DNA of 24,253 nucleotides from positions 1 to 24,253 of the forward strand of contig CAZWHQ010000055.1 of assembly GCA_964633715.1 (NCBI GenBank), given 5' to 3'. The notes beneath the pieces were generated by a model. It saw only the letters and a list, made by a program, of their open reading frames with translations, was not told the origin of the DNA and searched no databases. The stretch's first letter is position 1, and each line of letters opens with the position of its first letter. This document shows, one piece after another, positions 15,218 through 23,947 of this stretch. The stretch is from JAUWVG01 sp964633715 (GTDB lineage Bacteria; Acidobacteriota; Aminicenantia; Aminicenantales; Aminicenantaceae). Position numbers and translations under genes: made by a program.

Positions 15218-16340
15218 AGAACACCCTAAAGAATTCTTCAAGCCATATAGATTCGACAAGCCTATGTTGATCATTGTTCTGATCCTTATTGCCTTTGGTT
15301 TGATCATGGTTTTCAGCTCCTCAGCTGTTTTAGCCAGCGAAAAATATCAGAATTCCTTCCATTTTTTCGTCCAACAGCTCCTTGGCGCAGGATTAGGAAT
15401 TGTTCTCCTCATTTTTTTACTTGCGGCCACGAAATTTTTCTACCAGGATCCCTATTTCGTTTACGGCCTCCTCCTCGTGTCCATCGGGCTTTTAGCCCTC
15501 TGCTTATTTATGCCTGCAATAGGAAACACCAACCGTTGGATTTTCTTTTCCGGATTTCGATTTCAACCATCAGAGATCGCAAAAATCAGCCTTATCTTAT
15601 TTTTTGCACTCTATTTTTCCCGAAGGCAGGACAAAATTGGAGAATGGCAAACTTTGGTCCTCCCACTCACCGTCCTTGGTGTTTTTGTCCTTCTCATTCT
15701 TAAGGAACCCGATTACGGTACGGCTTTGCTTGTGCTCGCCTTGAGCACCGTCATGCTCTACATCGGAGGAGTGAAGCTGAAACATTTGATTTATCTGGGG
15801 ATTACATCGAGTTCAGTCTTTGTGTTTTACCTCTTCCAAGCCAGCTACAGGATGGAAAGAATTTTTTCCTTTATTTCTCCAGGGCAAGATCCCCTTGGCA
15901 GTGGATTTCAACCCATTCAATCCAAGCTCGCTGTCGGATCCGGCGGGCTGTTTGGTGTGAGCTTGGGTGAAAGCACACAAAAACTCTTCTTCCTCCCCTG
16001 TGCACATACGGATTACATTTTTGCCATCCTCGGCGAAGAACTCGGACTTCTTGGAACCCTCTCCATTCTTGTACTATTTGTTCTTTTTCTCTGGAGAGGC
16101 CTTCTCATTTCATGGCGAGCGCCTGATCTATTCTGTCAAATAACTGCGGCAGGTCTCACTCTTTCCATTTTTTTGCAAGCTCTCCTCAACATCAGCATAG
16201 TCCTCGGACTGGGACCTTCAACAGGACTTCCTCTTCCTCTCATTAGCTTTGGACGATCATCACTTCTCACCACAATATTTAGTGTCGGAATTATACTCCA
16301 CATTTCTCAACGGAAAAAGGCATTTAAAAAGAAACGATGA
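15210..16340 (+). CDS. ftsW: Peptidoglycan glycosyltransferase FtsW
   Basis: 376 residues from ATG 15210. An open frame extends back to 15078 inside murD but that part is murD read in another frame, so the short start is preferred; GAGG lies at 15194-15197. SEDS-family membrane enzyme (about ten helices) that polymerises lipid II at the septum with FtsI. Motifs: MVFSSSAVLA (33-42), NTNRWI, FQPSEIAK (118-125), KEPDYGTALL with D168 matching the essential SEDS Asp, GVSLGESTQKLFFLP (249-263), HTDYIFAILGEELG and PLPLISFGRSSLL (341-353). The usual GGSS is GRSS here (R349) and the usual LPEAH is LPCAH. It overlaps murG by 4 nt. Confidence 0.93.
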   Translation: MPKEHPKEFFKPYRFDKPMLIIVLILIAFGLIMVFSSSAVLASEKYQNSFHFFVQQLLGAGLGIVLLIFLLAATKFFYQDPYFVYGLLLVSIGLLALCLFMPAIGNTNRWIFFSGFRFQPSEIAKISLILFFALYFSRRQDKIGEWQTLVLPLTVLGVFVLLILKEPDYGTALLVLALSTVMLYIGGVKLKHLIYLGITSSSVFVFYLFQASYRMERIFSFISPGQDPLGSGFQPIQSKLAVGSGGLFGVSLGESTQKLFFLPCAHTDYIFAILGEELGLLGTLSILVLFVLFLWRGLLISWRAPDLFCQITAAGLTLSIFLQALLNISIVLGLGPSTGLPLPLISFGRSSLLTTIFSVGIILHISQRKKAFKKKR

Positions 16341-17437
16341 AAGAAATGAGATTGATTTTTAGTGGTGGAGGCACAGCTGGACATCTCTATCCCGGTCTGG
16401 TGGTGAGCGAAAAATTAAAAGAAAAAAATCCAGGTATTCAAATCACATTTGTGGGAGGAAACCGCAAACTGGAAAAAAATATAATGGATCACTATGGGGT
16501 TCATTTTATTCCGCTTAAAATCGAAGGTTTAAAAGGAAGAGGAATAAAGATTTTCAAATCTCTTTTTATTCTTCCCTTTGCGTTTATTAAATCTTTTACC
16601 CTTCTTACACGTATAAAACCAAACTTGGTGATAGGTCTCGGCGGTTACAGCTCGGGGCCCATTGTTCTCCTTGCTTCTCTAAAAAAGATACCGACACTTA
16701 TTTTGGAACAAAACCTCTTCCCGGGTTTAACAAACAGAACCCTTCTTCCTAGGATTCAAAAGGCCGTTGTCGCTTTCGAAGATTCACTTCCCCACTTTAA
16801 AGGAAAAGGGCTCTTCCTCGGCAATCCAGCAAGACCTGAATTTTATGCCCTTCATCCTAAAAAGAGAAACAGCAAATTGAGCCTTCTCATTTTTGGAGGG
16901 AGTCAGGGCTCACATTTCTTGAATACAAATATCACCAGCACTCTGCCTCTTTTAGAAGACAAAAAAAATGAGCTCAAAATTTATCACCAAACAGGCAGCA
17001 GCGAATTTGAATGGGTCCAGCAATCCTATTCCAAACACGGTTTCAGTGATGTGGAAGTTGCGCCCTATTTTTATGATATGCCAAATTATTTTCAAAAATC
17101 CGATCTCGTTATATGCCGGGCAGGTGCCACAACTGTCGCCGAACTCATAGCCTCTAGCAAAGCGGCACTGCTCATCCCATTTGCAAAAGCAACGGATAAT
17201 CACCAAGTTCAAAACGCCTCGATGCTGAAAAAAGTTGGAGGTGCAGAAATTATCTTGGAATCAGAATTTAAGCCTGAGGTTTTCGCAAAAAAAATCATCG
17301 ATTTTATGAATAACAAGGACAGTTTGGACCGAATGGAAAAAAACATCGTTTCACTGAAAAAAGAAAATTCAGCTGAAAATATATCAAAACTGTGTTGGGA
17401 CCTGATGGATAATGGATACAGGGAGGCACAATCGTGA
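16337..17437 (+). CDS. murG: Lipid II synthase MurG (UDP-GlcNAc transferase)
   Basis: 366 residues. Adds GlcNAc to lipid I on the cytoplasmic side of the membrane. GT28 motifs: FSGGGTAGHLYPGL (8-21; the common GGTGGH has Ala for one Gly), GLGGYSSGP (100-108), EQNLFPGLTNR (124-134), the UDP-sugar-side IFGGSQGSHFLN (185-196), CRAGATTVAEL (260-270) and ATDNHQVQNA (285-294). It overlaps ftsW in ATGA and murC in GTGA. Confidence 0.95.
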   Translation: MKEMRLIFSGGGTAGHLYPGLVVSEKLKEKNPGIQITFVGGNRKLEKNIMDHYGVHFIPLKIEGLKGRGIKIFKSLFILPFAFIKSFTLLTRIKPNLVIGLGGYSSGPIVLLASLKKIPTLILEQNLFPGLTNRTLLPRIQKAVVAFEDSLPHFKGKGLFLGNPARPEFYALHPKKRNSKLSLLIFGGSQGSHFLNTNITSTLPLLEDKKNELKIYHQTGSSEFEWVQQSYSKHGFSDVEVAPYFYDMPNYFQKSDLVICRAGATTVAELIASSKAALLIPFAKATDNHQVQNASMLKKVGGAEIILESEFKPEVFAKKIIDFMNNKDSLDRMEKNIVSLKKENSAENISKLCWDLMDNGYREAQS

Positions 17438-18828
17438 AAAAAAGAAGTTATTACAAGCTTAAACATATTCACATGATCGGTATTGGCGGGACCGGGATGA
17501 ATGGAATTGCAGAGGTGCTTCTGAACAGGGGATACAAAGTTTCAGGTTCAGACATGAGCGAAAACCAGGCCACTCGCCGCTTGAAAAAACTTGGAGCCCA
17601 TATTTCCATTGGTCACAAAACAGACCAGGTCGAAGGAGCAGATGTAGTGGTAACCTCATCCGCTATCGATGAAACAAACGTTGAGGTTATGGAAGCCAAA
17701 AGGCAAAAGATTCCCATAATTCCCAGGGCAGAGATGCTGGCCGAATTGATGAGAATGAAAAACGGAATCGCCGTAGCAGGTTCTCACGGGAAAACATCAA
17801 CAACCTCCATGATCGCTCAGGTTCTAGAGACGGCCGGCCTTGATCCAACGATCATTGTTGGGGGGCGGCTGAACACCATTGGAGCGCATGCCAAACTTGG
17901 AGAGGGAGACTTTATCGTAGCCGAAGCCGACGAAAGTGACAGATCCTTTCTCTATCTCTCCCCTTTTATTGCCGTCCTGACCAACCTGGATGAGGAACAT
18001 CTCGATCAATATAAAAACGTCGAAGAAATCAAAAATACATTTGTCAATTTTGCCAAAAAAGTGCCTTTTTACTGTCCAGTTGTTCTCTGTTTGGACGATG
18101 CCAATCTCCAGAGCCTTATCCCAATGCTGGAGCGAAGAATTATCACTTATGGATTTTCCGCGCAGGCTGATATTTATGCTAGAGATTCGGTTTTTAAGAA
18201 ATTTTCCAGCACATCGACACTTTATTATAAGGGAGAAAAAATCGGTTTGCTTAAATTGAATGTACCAGGCACCCACAGCATCCTGAATGCCATGGCGACA
18301 GTTGCCGTTGGAATAGACTTGGATATTCCTATAGGTTCAATCCTTGAAGCGCTGGAAAAATACAGCGGAATTGGCCGTCGTTTCGAACTTAAAACGACCA
18401 TTAACGACATCATGATCATCGAAGATTATGCCCATCATCCAACTGAGATCAAAACAACTCTTGAAGCTGCACAAAACGGTTGGGAAAGAAGAATTGTGGC
18501 TATTTTTCAACCTCATCGGTATTCCCGACTCCATTTTTTAATGAAAGAATTCGCGACTGCTTTTAATCAGGCGGACATTCTCATTATCACAGAGATTTAT
18601 CCTGCGGGAGAAAAACCCATTCCAGGAGTTACAGGAAAAATCCTATACAAAGAAATCCAGGAATTTGGACATAAACACATCCACTTTGAAGCGGAAATGA
18701 AAAATATTCCATCTCTGGTCAAAGAATTGGTTAAACCTAAAGATCTGATTCTCATTATGGGAGCCGGGAGTATAAACTCTATCATTCCGGAGATTATCAA
18801 CGAATTGGGAGAGACGCGTAAATTATGA
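17434..18828 (+). CDS. murC: UDP-MurNAc:L-alanine ligase MurC
   Basis: 464 residues. First of the four stem-peptide ligases. N-terminal HMIGIGGTGMNGIAEVL (13-29), GSD (38-40), P-loop AGSHGKTSTT (115-124), AEADESD (163-169), TNLDEEHLDQY (183-193), YAHHPTEIKTTL in the C-terminal domain. The start is GTG at 17434, supported by GGGAGG at 17421-17426 with 7-nt spacing and a GTGA overlap with murG. It overlaps ftsQ in ATGA. The protein ends normally; it is not the MurC-Ddl or MurC-MurB fusion seen in some lineages. Confidence 0.95.
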   Translation: MKKRSYYKLKHIHMIGIGGTGMNGIAEVLLNRGYKVSGSDMSENQATRRLKKLGAHISIGHKTDQVEGADVVVTSSAIDETNVEVMEAKRQKIPIIPRAEMLAELMRMKNGIAVAGSHGKTSTTSMIAQVLETAGLDPTIIVGGRLNTIGAHAKLGEGDFIVAEADESDRSFLYLSPFIAVLTNLDEEHLDQYKNVEEIKNTFVNFAKKVPFYCPVVLCLDDANLQSLIPMLERRIITYGFSAQADIYARDSVFKKFSSTSTLYYKGEKIGLLKLNVPGTHSILNAMATVAVGIDLDIPIGSILEALEKYSGIGRRFELKTTINDIMIIEDYAHHPTEIKTTLEAAQNGWERRIVAIFQPHRYSRLHFLMKEFATAFNQADILIITEIYPAGEKPIPGVTGKILYKEIQEFGHKHIHFEAEMKNIPSLVKELVKPKDLILIMGAGSINSIIPEIINELGETRKL

Positions 18829-19664
18829 CCACTTCAACAAAACGGACGGCAGGATCCTTGCACTTCAGACGCAAAGAAGGCCAGATTCGCATTAAAAAAT
18901 TACACAGAAAAATTAAACTGCGGTTCAGACACATTGTTTTGAGTTTTGTTTTCTTGGTGGGTTTCTTCGTTGTCCTGCAACAGGTTTTCCTTTTTGCCAT
19001 CTCCTGGGATAAATTGGATATTCAAAATGTCACCATCTCCTGTGAAAATGAGGCCATTAAAAACGAATCTCAGGACATAATTGAAGATTATACTTTGGGA
19101 AATATTCTTCTTTTCGAAAGCGAAAATCTGCAGGAAATCATAGAATCCTTCACAAGAGTAAAAAGTGTGACAATCAGAAAAATATTTCCTCTCTCCCTTA
19201 ATATTTCAATCGAAGAAAGAAAACCTTTTGCCGTTCTCAGGAAAGAGGTTTCGTTTTTAATTGATAAGGAAGGAGTCGTTGTCAGCCAAGTCAACACTCC
19301 CAACATATTACTGCCTCTTCTCATTGACAAGAACAACTTTAAGGATTATTACAAAGAAAAAATTGAACTGGCCAGAGATTGCCTGAAAAAAATGACCCCA
19401 AAAGAGATACAAGACATTGAGATCCTGGATCTATCAGAAAATTTAAATGTCAAGGTTAAAACGAGAGATTCCTCCACATGGCTGGTTCTTGGAAATAACC
19501 ATTTTGAAGAAAGATTCAGAAGATATCTCACTGAAAAAACAACTCTAGAAAGATATGGAGATTTAGAGTATGTGGACCTTCGATTTAAGGATCGTTTCTT
19601 CATCAAACCCCTTGAAGATTATTCAATAAAAGACATGGCCACCACTGCCAAGGAGGCAAATTGA
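18825..19664 (+). CDS. ftsQ: Cell division protein FtsQ
   Basis: 279 residues. Bitopic division protein linking FtsL/FtsB to the cytoplasmic divisome. Basic cytoplasmic tail (1-35), one membrane helix (about 36-58), POTRA domain (about 62-132, with SFTRVKSVTIRKIFPLSLNISIEERKP split around two strands), then the FtsQ beta domain (INKEG-like FLIDKEGVVV at 144-153, and a C-terminal YVDLRFKDRFFIK). Sequence is divergent but the architecture and position between murC and ftsA are decisive. The ATG at 18825 overlaps murC by 4 nt. Confidence 0.9.
   Translation: MTTSTKRTAGSLHFRRKEGQIRIKKLHRKIKLRFRHIVLSFVFLVGFFVVLQQVFLFAISWDKLDIQNVTISCENEAIKNESQDIIEDYTLGNILLFESENLQEIIESFTRVKSVTIRKIFPLSLNISIEERKPFAVLRKEVSFLIDKEGVVVSQVNTPNILLPLLIDKNNFKDYYKEKIELARDCLKKMTPKEIQDIEILDLSENLNVKVKTRDSSTWLVLGNNHFEERFRRYLTEKTTLERYGDLEYVDLRFKDRFFIKPLEDYSIKDMATTAKEAN
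19650..19656 (+). promoter_or_regulatory. Ribosome-binding site deciding the ftsA start
   Basis: AAGGAGG ends 7 nt before ATG 19664 but only 4 nt before the in-frame TTG at 19661; spacing and codon favour ATG 19664. It lies in the last codons of ftsQ. Confidence 0.75.
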
Positions 19665-20887
19665 TGCAAAAAAATAATTACATCGTTGGTTTTGACATCG
19701 GAACAAAAAAAACGACAGCTATCATTGGCGAAATTACTGATGAAAAGAAAATCGAAATCATTGGGATTGGATCTGCGGATTCAAGAGGGCTGAGAAAAGG
19801 AGTCGTTGTTAACCTGGAAGCCACCATTGAAGCCATCAAAAAAGCGCAGGAAGAAGCCGAGCTGATGGCAGGAGTGGCTATTGATTCCGCATTCATCGGA
19901 CTTTCCGGTGCCCATATCAAAAGCTTTAACAGCCGGGGAGTTATTGCTGTTTCTGGAAGAAATAAGGAAATCAGCAGCGAAGACATCACTCGAGTCATCG
20001 AGCAATCCAAAGCTGTCTCTATACCTCCAGATCGGGAAATTATTCACATCATCCCTCAGGAATTCGTCGTGGATGAACAAGACGGAATCAAAGATCCACT
20101 TGGTATGAGCGGAATTAAACTCGAAGTGAATGTTCACATTATCACTGCAGGAACAACTTCTGTTCAGAATTTAAAGACCTGCCTCACACGTTCTGGAATC
20201 GAGATCGAGCAGATCGTCCTCAATCAAATAGCAACAAGTTTCTCTGTTCTTACGCATGATGAAATGGAACTTGGAGTGGGATTGATCGATCTCGGCGGAG
20301 GCACGACTGAAATTGCTATATTTGAACGAGGGAGCCTTTGGTACACCTCGGTCATCCCAATTGGAGGAGACAATTTCACAAATGATATTGCTGTAGGGCT
20401 GCGCACACCCATCCCAGATGCCGAAAAAATCAAAAAGAAATTTGGCTGTGTTGCCAGCCCTCTTTCAGATGAAGAAGAAACCCTTGAAGTCCCCCCTGTC
20501 GGTCGTGGGAAAAAACCAAGAATTCTGTCCCGCCAACTGCTCGCCGACATCATTCAACCAAGAGCAGAAGAAATTTTCCGTCTCATTGATAATGAAACAA
20601 AAAAAATGGGTTATGAAAAATCTTTAAATTCTGGTGTTGTGGTTACCGGAGGCACAGCTCTCCTGGAAGGTCTGGAGGAGGTGGCTGAAGAAATATTTGA
20701 CTTACCTGTTAGACGGGGAGATCCCACAGGGGTCGGCGGATTAATGGACAGGGTCAGCACCCCTGATTTCGCCACGGCTGTGGGACTTATCCTATATGGA
20801 TATAACCAATGGAAAGAAAAAGGCATATCCAAAGATAGAAAGAGAGGATTCTGGATCAAAATGAAAGAATGGCTCCGAGAAACATAG
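19664..20887 (+). CDS. ftsA: Cell division protein FtsA
   Basis: 407 residues from ATG 19664; the upstream TTG at 19661 is less well spaced from AAGGAGG. Actin-like ATPase that tethers FtsZ to the membrane. Motifs: phosphate-1 VGFDIGTKKTTAIIG (8-22), the FtsA-specific 1C region including LRKGVVVNLEATIEAIKKA and FIGLSGAHIKSFNSRG, phosphate-2 IDLGGGTTEI, and VVTGGTALLEGLEEVAEEIF near the C-terminus. The last 13 residues (395-407, GFWIKMKEWLRET) form the amphipathic membrane-targeting helix. ftsQ stop and ftsA start share one base (TGATG). The ftsA stop overlaps the ribosome site of ftsZ. Confidence 0.95.
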   Translation: MQKNNYIVGFDIGTKKTTAIIGEITDEKKIEIIGIGSADSRGLRKGVVVNLEATIEAIKKAQEEAELMAGVAIDSAFIGLSGAHIKSFNSRGVIAVSGRNKEISSEDITRVIEQSKAVSIPPDREIIHIIPQEFVVDEQDGIKDPLGMSGIKLEVNVHIITAGTTSVQNLKTCLTRSGIEIEQIVLNQIATSFSVLTHDEMELGVGLIDLGGGTTEIAIFERGSLWYTSVIPIGGDNFTNDIAVGLRTPIPDAEKIKKKFGCVASPLSDEEETLEVPPVGRGKKPRILSRQLLADIIQPRAEEIFRLIDNETKKMGYEKSLNSGVVVTGGTALLEGLEEVAEEIFDLPVRRGDPTGVGGLMDRVSTPDFATAVGLILYGYNQWKEKGISKDRKRGFWIKMKEWLRET

Positions 20888-20896
20888 GAGGAAATT

Positions 20897-22108
20897 ATGA
20901 ATGAACAACCAAAAGGGAAACTGAAATTTCATCTTGTCGAAGAAAAATCAAGTGCAAAGATTAAGGTGATCGGCATCGGGGGCGGTGGAGGGAACGCTGT
21001 AAACCGCATGATCGAAGCCGGTATAGAAGGTGTTGATTTTATCGCAATCAACACAGATCTCCAGGCACTTGAAACCAACCTTGCTCAAACAAAGTATCAA
21101 ATCGGAAAACAACTCACCAAGGGATTGGGTTCGGGTGGAAATCCGACAACAGGTAAAGAAGCGGCCGTTGAAGATATCGAACAACTGCGCAACCTGATCG
21201 ATGGGGCCGACATGGTTTTTCTCACATCAGGACTTGGAGGTGGAACAGGAACAGGTGCCACTCCAATTTTGGCTAAGTTGGCCTCTGAAATGGATATTCT
21301 CGCCATCGCCATTGTCACACTTCCATTTAGTTTCGAAGGCAGAGTCAGATCAAAACAAGCTGAAGATGGCCTGTCTGATCTTAAAAACGGAGTAGGTACG
21401 GTTATATCGATCCCGAACGAACGCCTTTTAGAAACGGTCAATTTAAACACCTCTATTCAGGATGCATTCAAGTTGGCTGATGATATTCTTCGTCAAGCTG
21501 TGCAAGGAATCTCTGATCTCATTACAAGGCCTGGATTGATCAATCTGGATTTTGCAGATGTGAAATCCATCATGACGGGAATGGGAATGGCTTTTCTTGG
21601 TACAGGAATGGCCGCAGGTGAAAACAGAGCGATCGAGGGTGCACAAAGAGCTATTTCAAGTCCGCTTCTTGTCGACAACTCAATCGAAGGTGCACATGGA
21701 GTCCTCATCAACATCACTGGGGGAACAGATGTCACTCTCCATGAAGTTTCAAAGGCGTCGGACCTTATCTATAATCTTGTCCATCCAGATGCCAACATCA
21801 TCTTTGGAACAGTGATCGATGAAACAATGAAGGACACCGTCAAGGTGACGGTGATCGCCACTGGATTCGAGCCACAAAATGAAGAAGACGCCACCAAGAT
21901 TGATGAACTGCCCCCCATCCGAAAACCAACACCCCCTTCCGTTCATGTACCCCAGGAAACACCCCCCTATCTTTTCGAATCTAAAGGTAACGACTCTCTC
22001 TGGCAAAGACCAGCTTGGGAAAAACAATGGGATCCTTATGAAACACCCTCTTTCATCCGGAGAAACAAAAAGTCCTCTATAAGAAAAATTGCCCATGAAG
22101 TCAGCTGA
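20897..22108 (+). CDS. ftsZ: Cell division GTPase FtsZ
   Basis: 403 residues. Tubulin-like GTPase forming the division ring. GTP-binding GIGGGGGNAVNRM (26-38), tubulin signature GGGTGTG (114-120), T7 loop NLDFAD (216-221), then a short linker (about 325-380) rich in Pro. The conserved C-terminal peptide that docks FtsA is ETPSFIRRN (382-390), followed by a basic 13-residue extension (391-403). AGGAGG at 20886-20891 sits 5 nt before the ATG, the strongest ribosome site of the cluster, in keeping with the high FtsZ demand. The last 14 nt overlap hutI. Confidence 0.97.
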   Translation: MNEQPKGKLKFHLVEEKSSAKIKVIGIGGGGGNAVNRMIEAGIEGVDFIAINTDLQALETNLAQTKYQIGKQLTKGLGSGGNPTTGKEAAVEDIEQLRNLIDGADMVFLTSGLGGGTGTGATPILAKLASEMDILAIAIVTLPFSFEGRVRSKQAEDGLSDLKNGVGTVISIPNERLLETVNLNTSIQDAFKLADDILRQAVQGISDLITRPGLINLDFADVKSIMTGMGMAFLGTGMAAGENRAIEGAQRAISSPLLVDNSIEGAHGVLINITGGTDVTLHEVSKASDLIYNLVHPDANIIFGTVIDETMKDTVKVTVIATGFEPQNEEDATKIDELPPIRKPTPPSVHVPQETPPYLFESKGNDSLWQRPAWEKQWDPYETPSFIRRNKKSSIRKIAHEVS

Positions 22109-23369
22109 TCTGGTCGTTACAAACTGCAATCAGCTTCTCACCTGTAGAGGGCCAATTCCGAAACGAAAAGAGGCGCTCCAGGAGATAGGTTGTATCGAGA
22201 ATGCATTTATCGCATCTTTCAATGGGAAAATTATTTTTGTCGGTACGGAAACGGAGTATCACAATGAGGTATCTCTCGAGAAGAACTGCGTGCAGATCGA
22301 TGGGACAGGCAAAATTGGGCTGCCGGGTTTTATCGATTCTCACACACATCTGCCTTTTGCGGGGAGCCGAGAGGACGAATTCCTCCTTCGTCTAAAAGGC
22401 TTCACATACCTGCAGCTGGCAGCCAAGGGTCTTGGTATTCAGACTACCGTCAAGGCCACACGAGAAGCCTCCCAGCAAGAACTTCTCTCTCTTTGTCTTT
22501 CAAGATTGGACAGCATGCTTCTCCATGGGACCACAACTGCCGAGGCCAAAAGTGGATATGGACTTAATACAAAGGATGAACTCAAACAGCTTAGAGTCAT
22601 TAAAGAGGCCGACCAGAAACACCCTGTTGATCTTGTTCCCACCTTTTTGGGAGCTCACGAAATCCCCATGGAATACAAAACAAAAAAAAGCGATTATATC
22701 GCTTTAATCATCCAGGAGATGCTTCCGGAAGTGAAACGTCTTAACCTGGCAGAATTTTTCGATATATTCTGTGAAGAAGGGGTCTATTCATTAGAAGACA
22801 CCCGCAAATTAGTCAATGCTGCTTTGCAGCTTGGACTGAAAATTAAAATTCACACTGACGAATTCTCATCTCTTGGAGGAGCTGAATTCGCAGCAGAAGT
22901 GAAGGCTGTTTCAGCCGAACATCTTATTGCTATCACTCAAGAGGGCATTGCCGCCCTCTCAGAAAGCTCCACCGCTGCTATCCTTCTGCCGGGAGTTTCA
23001 TTTTTTCTTATGCTGGGCAAAACAGCTCCTGCCCGGCAACTCATCGATGGCGGAGCTGTTGTGGCGCTGGCCACCGATTTTAATCCTGGAAGTTCCATGA
23101 CAGAATCTATGTTTTTTATTCTCCAATTAGCCGTGTTCACTTTAAATATGGGAATTGAAGAAGCTATCAATGCCACAACAGCAAACGCAGCCTATGCCAT
23201 CTCCAGACAAAATAGCTTGGGAAGCCTGGAAGTGGGAAAAAAAATGGATCTTTTACTTTGTGAAATCCCCAATTATGCCTATTTAAGTTACCATTTGGGG
23301 ACAAATCCGATCGCTCATGTGATAAAAAACGGGAAGATAGTCGTCAAGGACGGACAGGTTCTACACTAA
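22095..23369 (+). CDS. hutI: Imidazolonepropionase HutI
   Basis: 424 residues from ATG 22095 (TTG 22089 is also in frame; neither has a clear ribosome site). Amidohydrolase that opens 4-imidazolone-5-propanoate to formiminoglutamate in histidine degradation. Motifs: GFIDSHTHLPFAGSREDEF (78-96) with metal ligands H83 and H85 and substrate Arg92, KSGYGL (152-157), FLGAHEIP (184-191), IHTDEF (252-257) with metal ligand H253, and ALATDFNPGSS (325-335) with D328. These set it apart from other amidohydrolases. It starts inside the last codons of ftsZ, so it probably depends on translation of ftsZ. No hutH, hutU or hutG is in the window. Confidence 0.93.
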   Translation: MKSADLVVTNCNQLLTCRGPIPKRKEALQEIGCIENAFIASFNGKIIFVGTETEYHNEVSLEKNCVQIDGTGKIGLPGFIDSHTHLPFAGSREDEFLLRLKGFTYLQLAAKGLGIQTTVKATREASQQELLSLCLSRLDSMLLHGTTTAEAKSGYGLNTKDELKQLRVIKEADQKHPVDLVPTFLGAHEIPMEYKTKKSDYIALIIQEMLPEVKRLNLAEFFDIFCEEGVYSLEDTRKLVNAALQLGLKIKIHTDEFSSLGGAEFAAEVKAVSAEHLIAITQEGIAALSESSTAAILLPGVSFFLMLGKTAPARQLIDGGAVVALATDFNPGSSMTESMFFILQLAVFTLNMGIEEAINATTANAAYAISRQNSLGSLEVGKKMDLLLCEIPNYAYLSYHLGTNPIAHVIKNGKIVVKDGQVLH

Positions 23370-23432
23370 CGGCCATTTATTCGGTCGGCTCATTAAAATA
23401 CCCGGTTAAATCCTTGGTATTCAACCCTAAAT

Positions 23433-23603
23433 TCAAGGCTGTGCGTGCAACTTCCTGCTCTTGAAAAAATTATTCAAAGCCTTATTTTTTGGAAAATGCC
23501 ATGAAATAAGACTTAAACTGAATAAGTCAGAGGATTCTTTACAGGCCTTGATCAAGGGACATGGATGATCCTGAGGACAGCGTTCTTTAATGGCCGTGAT
23601 CAA
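23433..23603 (-). pseudogene. Short Cys-rich, ferredoxin-like gene, probably truncated or frameshifted
   Basis: 56-codon open frame on the - strand with TTG start at 23601-23603. AGGAG (23611-23615) is 7 nt before the TTG and overlaps the thioredoxin stop, so a third gene of that unit clearly begins here. It starts MITAIKER and then CPQDHPCPLIKAC (C9, C15, C21; CX5CX5C). From memory this resembles the beginning of small 4Fe-4S proteins that read CPQNHxCPxxxxCPxGA. The rest lacks the expected second cysteine cluster. One added base in the T run at 23464-23469 would join the frame to a tail ending at 23377 (FFQEQEVARTALNLGL and on), giving about 75 residues and leaving 7 bp to the hutI stop. 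Either a decayed gene, a sequencing error, or a short real protein. Confidence 0.5.
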
Positions 23604-23613
23604 AATTCTTCTC

Positions 23614-23946
23614 CTAGGATGTTGTGATAAAGTTTTTAAGGTGCTCTACGAGCTGTTCTTCTGGCTTAAATCCTACAATCCTATCCACCTCTTTTCCCCC
23701 TTTAAAGACAAGCAGAGAAGGGATGGCCATAATGTTATATTCTCCGGCTGTATTCTGGTTCTCGTCTGTATTGAGCTTGACAAATCTCATTTGACCATCG
23801 AGTTTTTCAGCGACGGCTTCAAGGACAGGAGCGACCATCCGGCAGGGACCACACCATGGTGCCCAAAAATCGACGACCACCGGCACTTCAGATTCTAAGA
23901 CATCGGAGTTAAAAGTGTTTTCTGATGTTTCTTTAATTTTTTCCAT
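23614..23946 (-). CDS. trxA: Thioredoxin
   Basis: 110 residues from ATG 23944-23946, chosen because AAGAGG (23953-23958) is 6 nt before it and because the longer open frame upstream is the ArsR gene in another frame. Disulfide reductase of the cytoplasm. Active site FWAPWCGPCRMVAP (27-40) with C32 and C35, central VDFWAPW strand, NIMAIPSLLVFKGG with the cis-proline, and a C-terminal helix VEHLKNFI. Length and motifs are complete. It follows arsR with one base between them, and precedes the Cys-rich fragment, so the three are read together. Confidence 0.95.
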   Translation of the reverse strand: MEKIKETSENTFNSDVLESEVPVVVDFWAPWCGPCRMVAPVLEAVAEKLDGQMRFVKLNTDENQNTAGEYNIMAIPSLLVFKGGKEVDRIVGFKPEEQLVEHLKNFITTS

Positions 23947-23947
23947 T

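Noticed and set aside
23370..23432. Terminator between the converging hutI and thioredoxin units
   Set aside because: No GC-rich stem followed by a T run was found on either strand.
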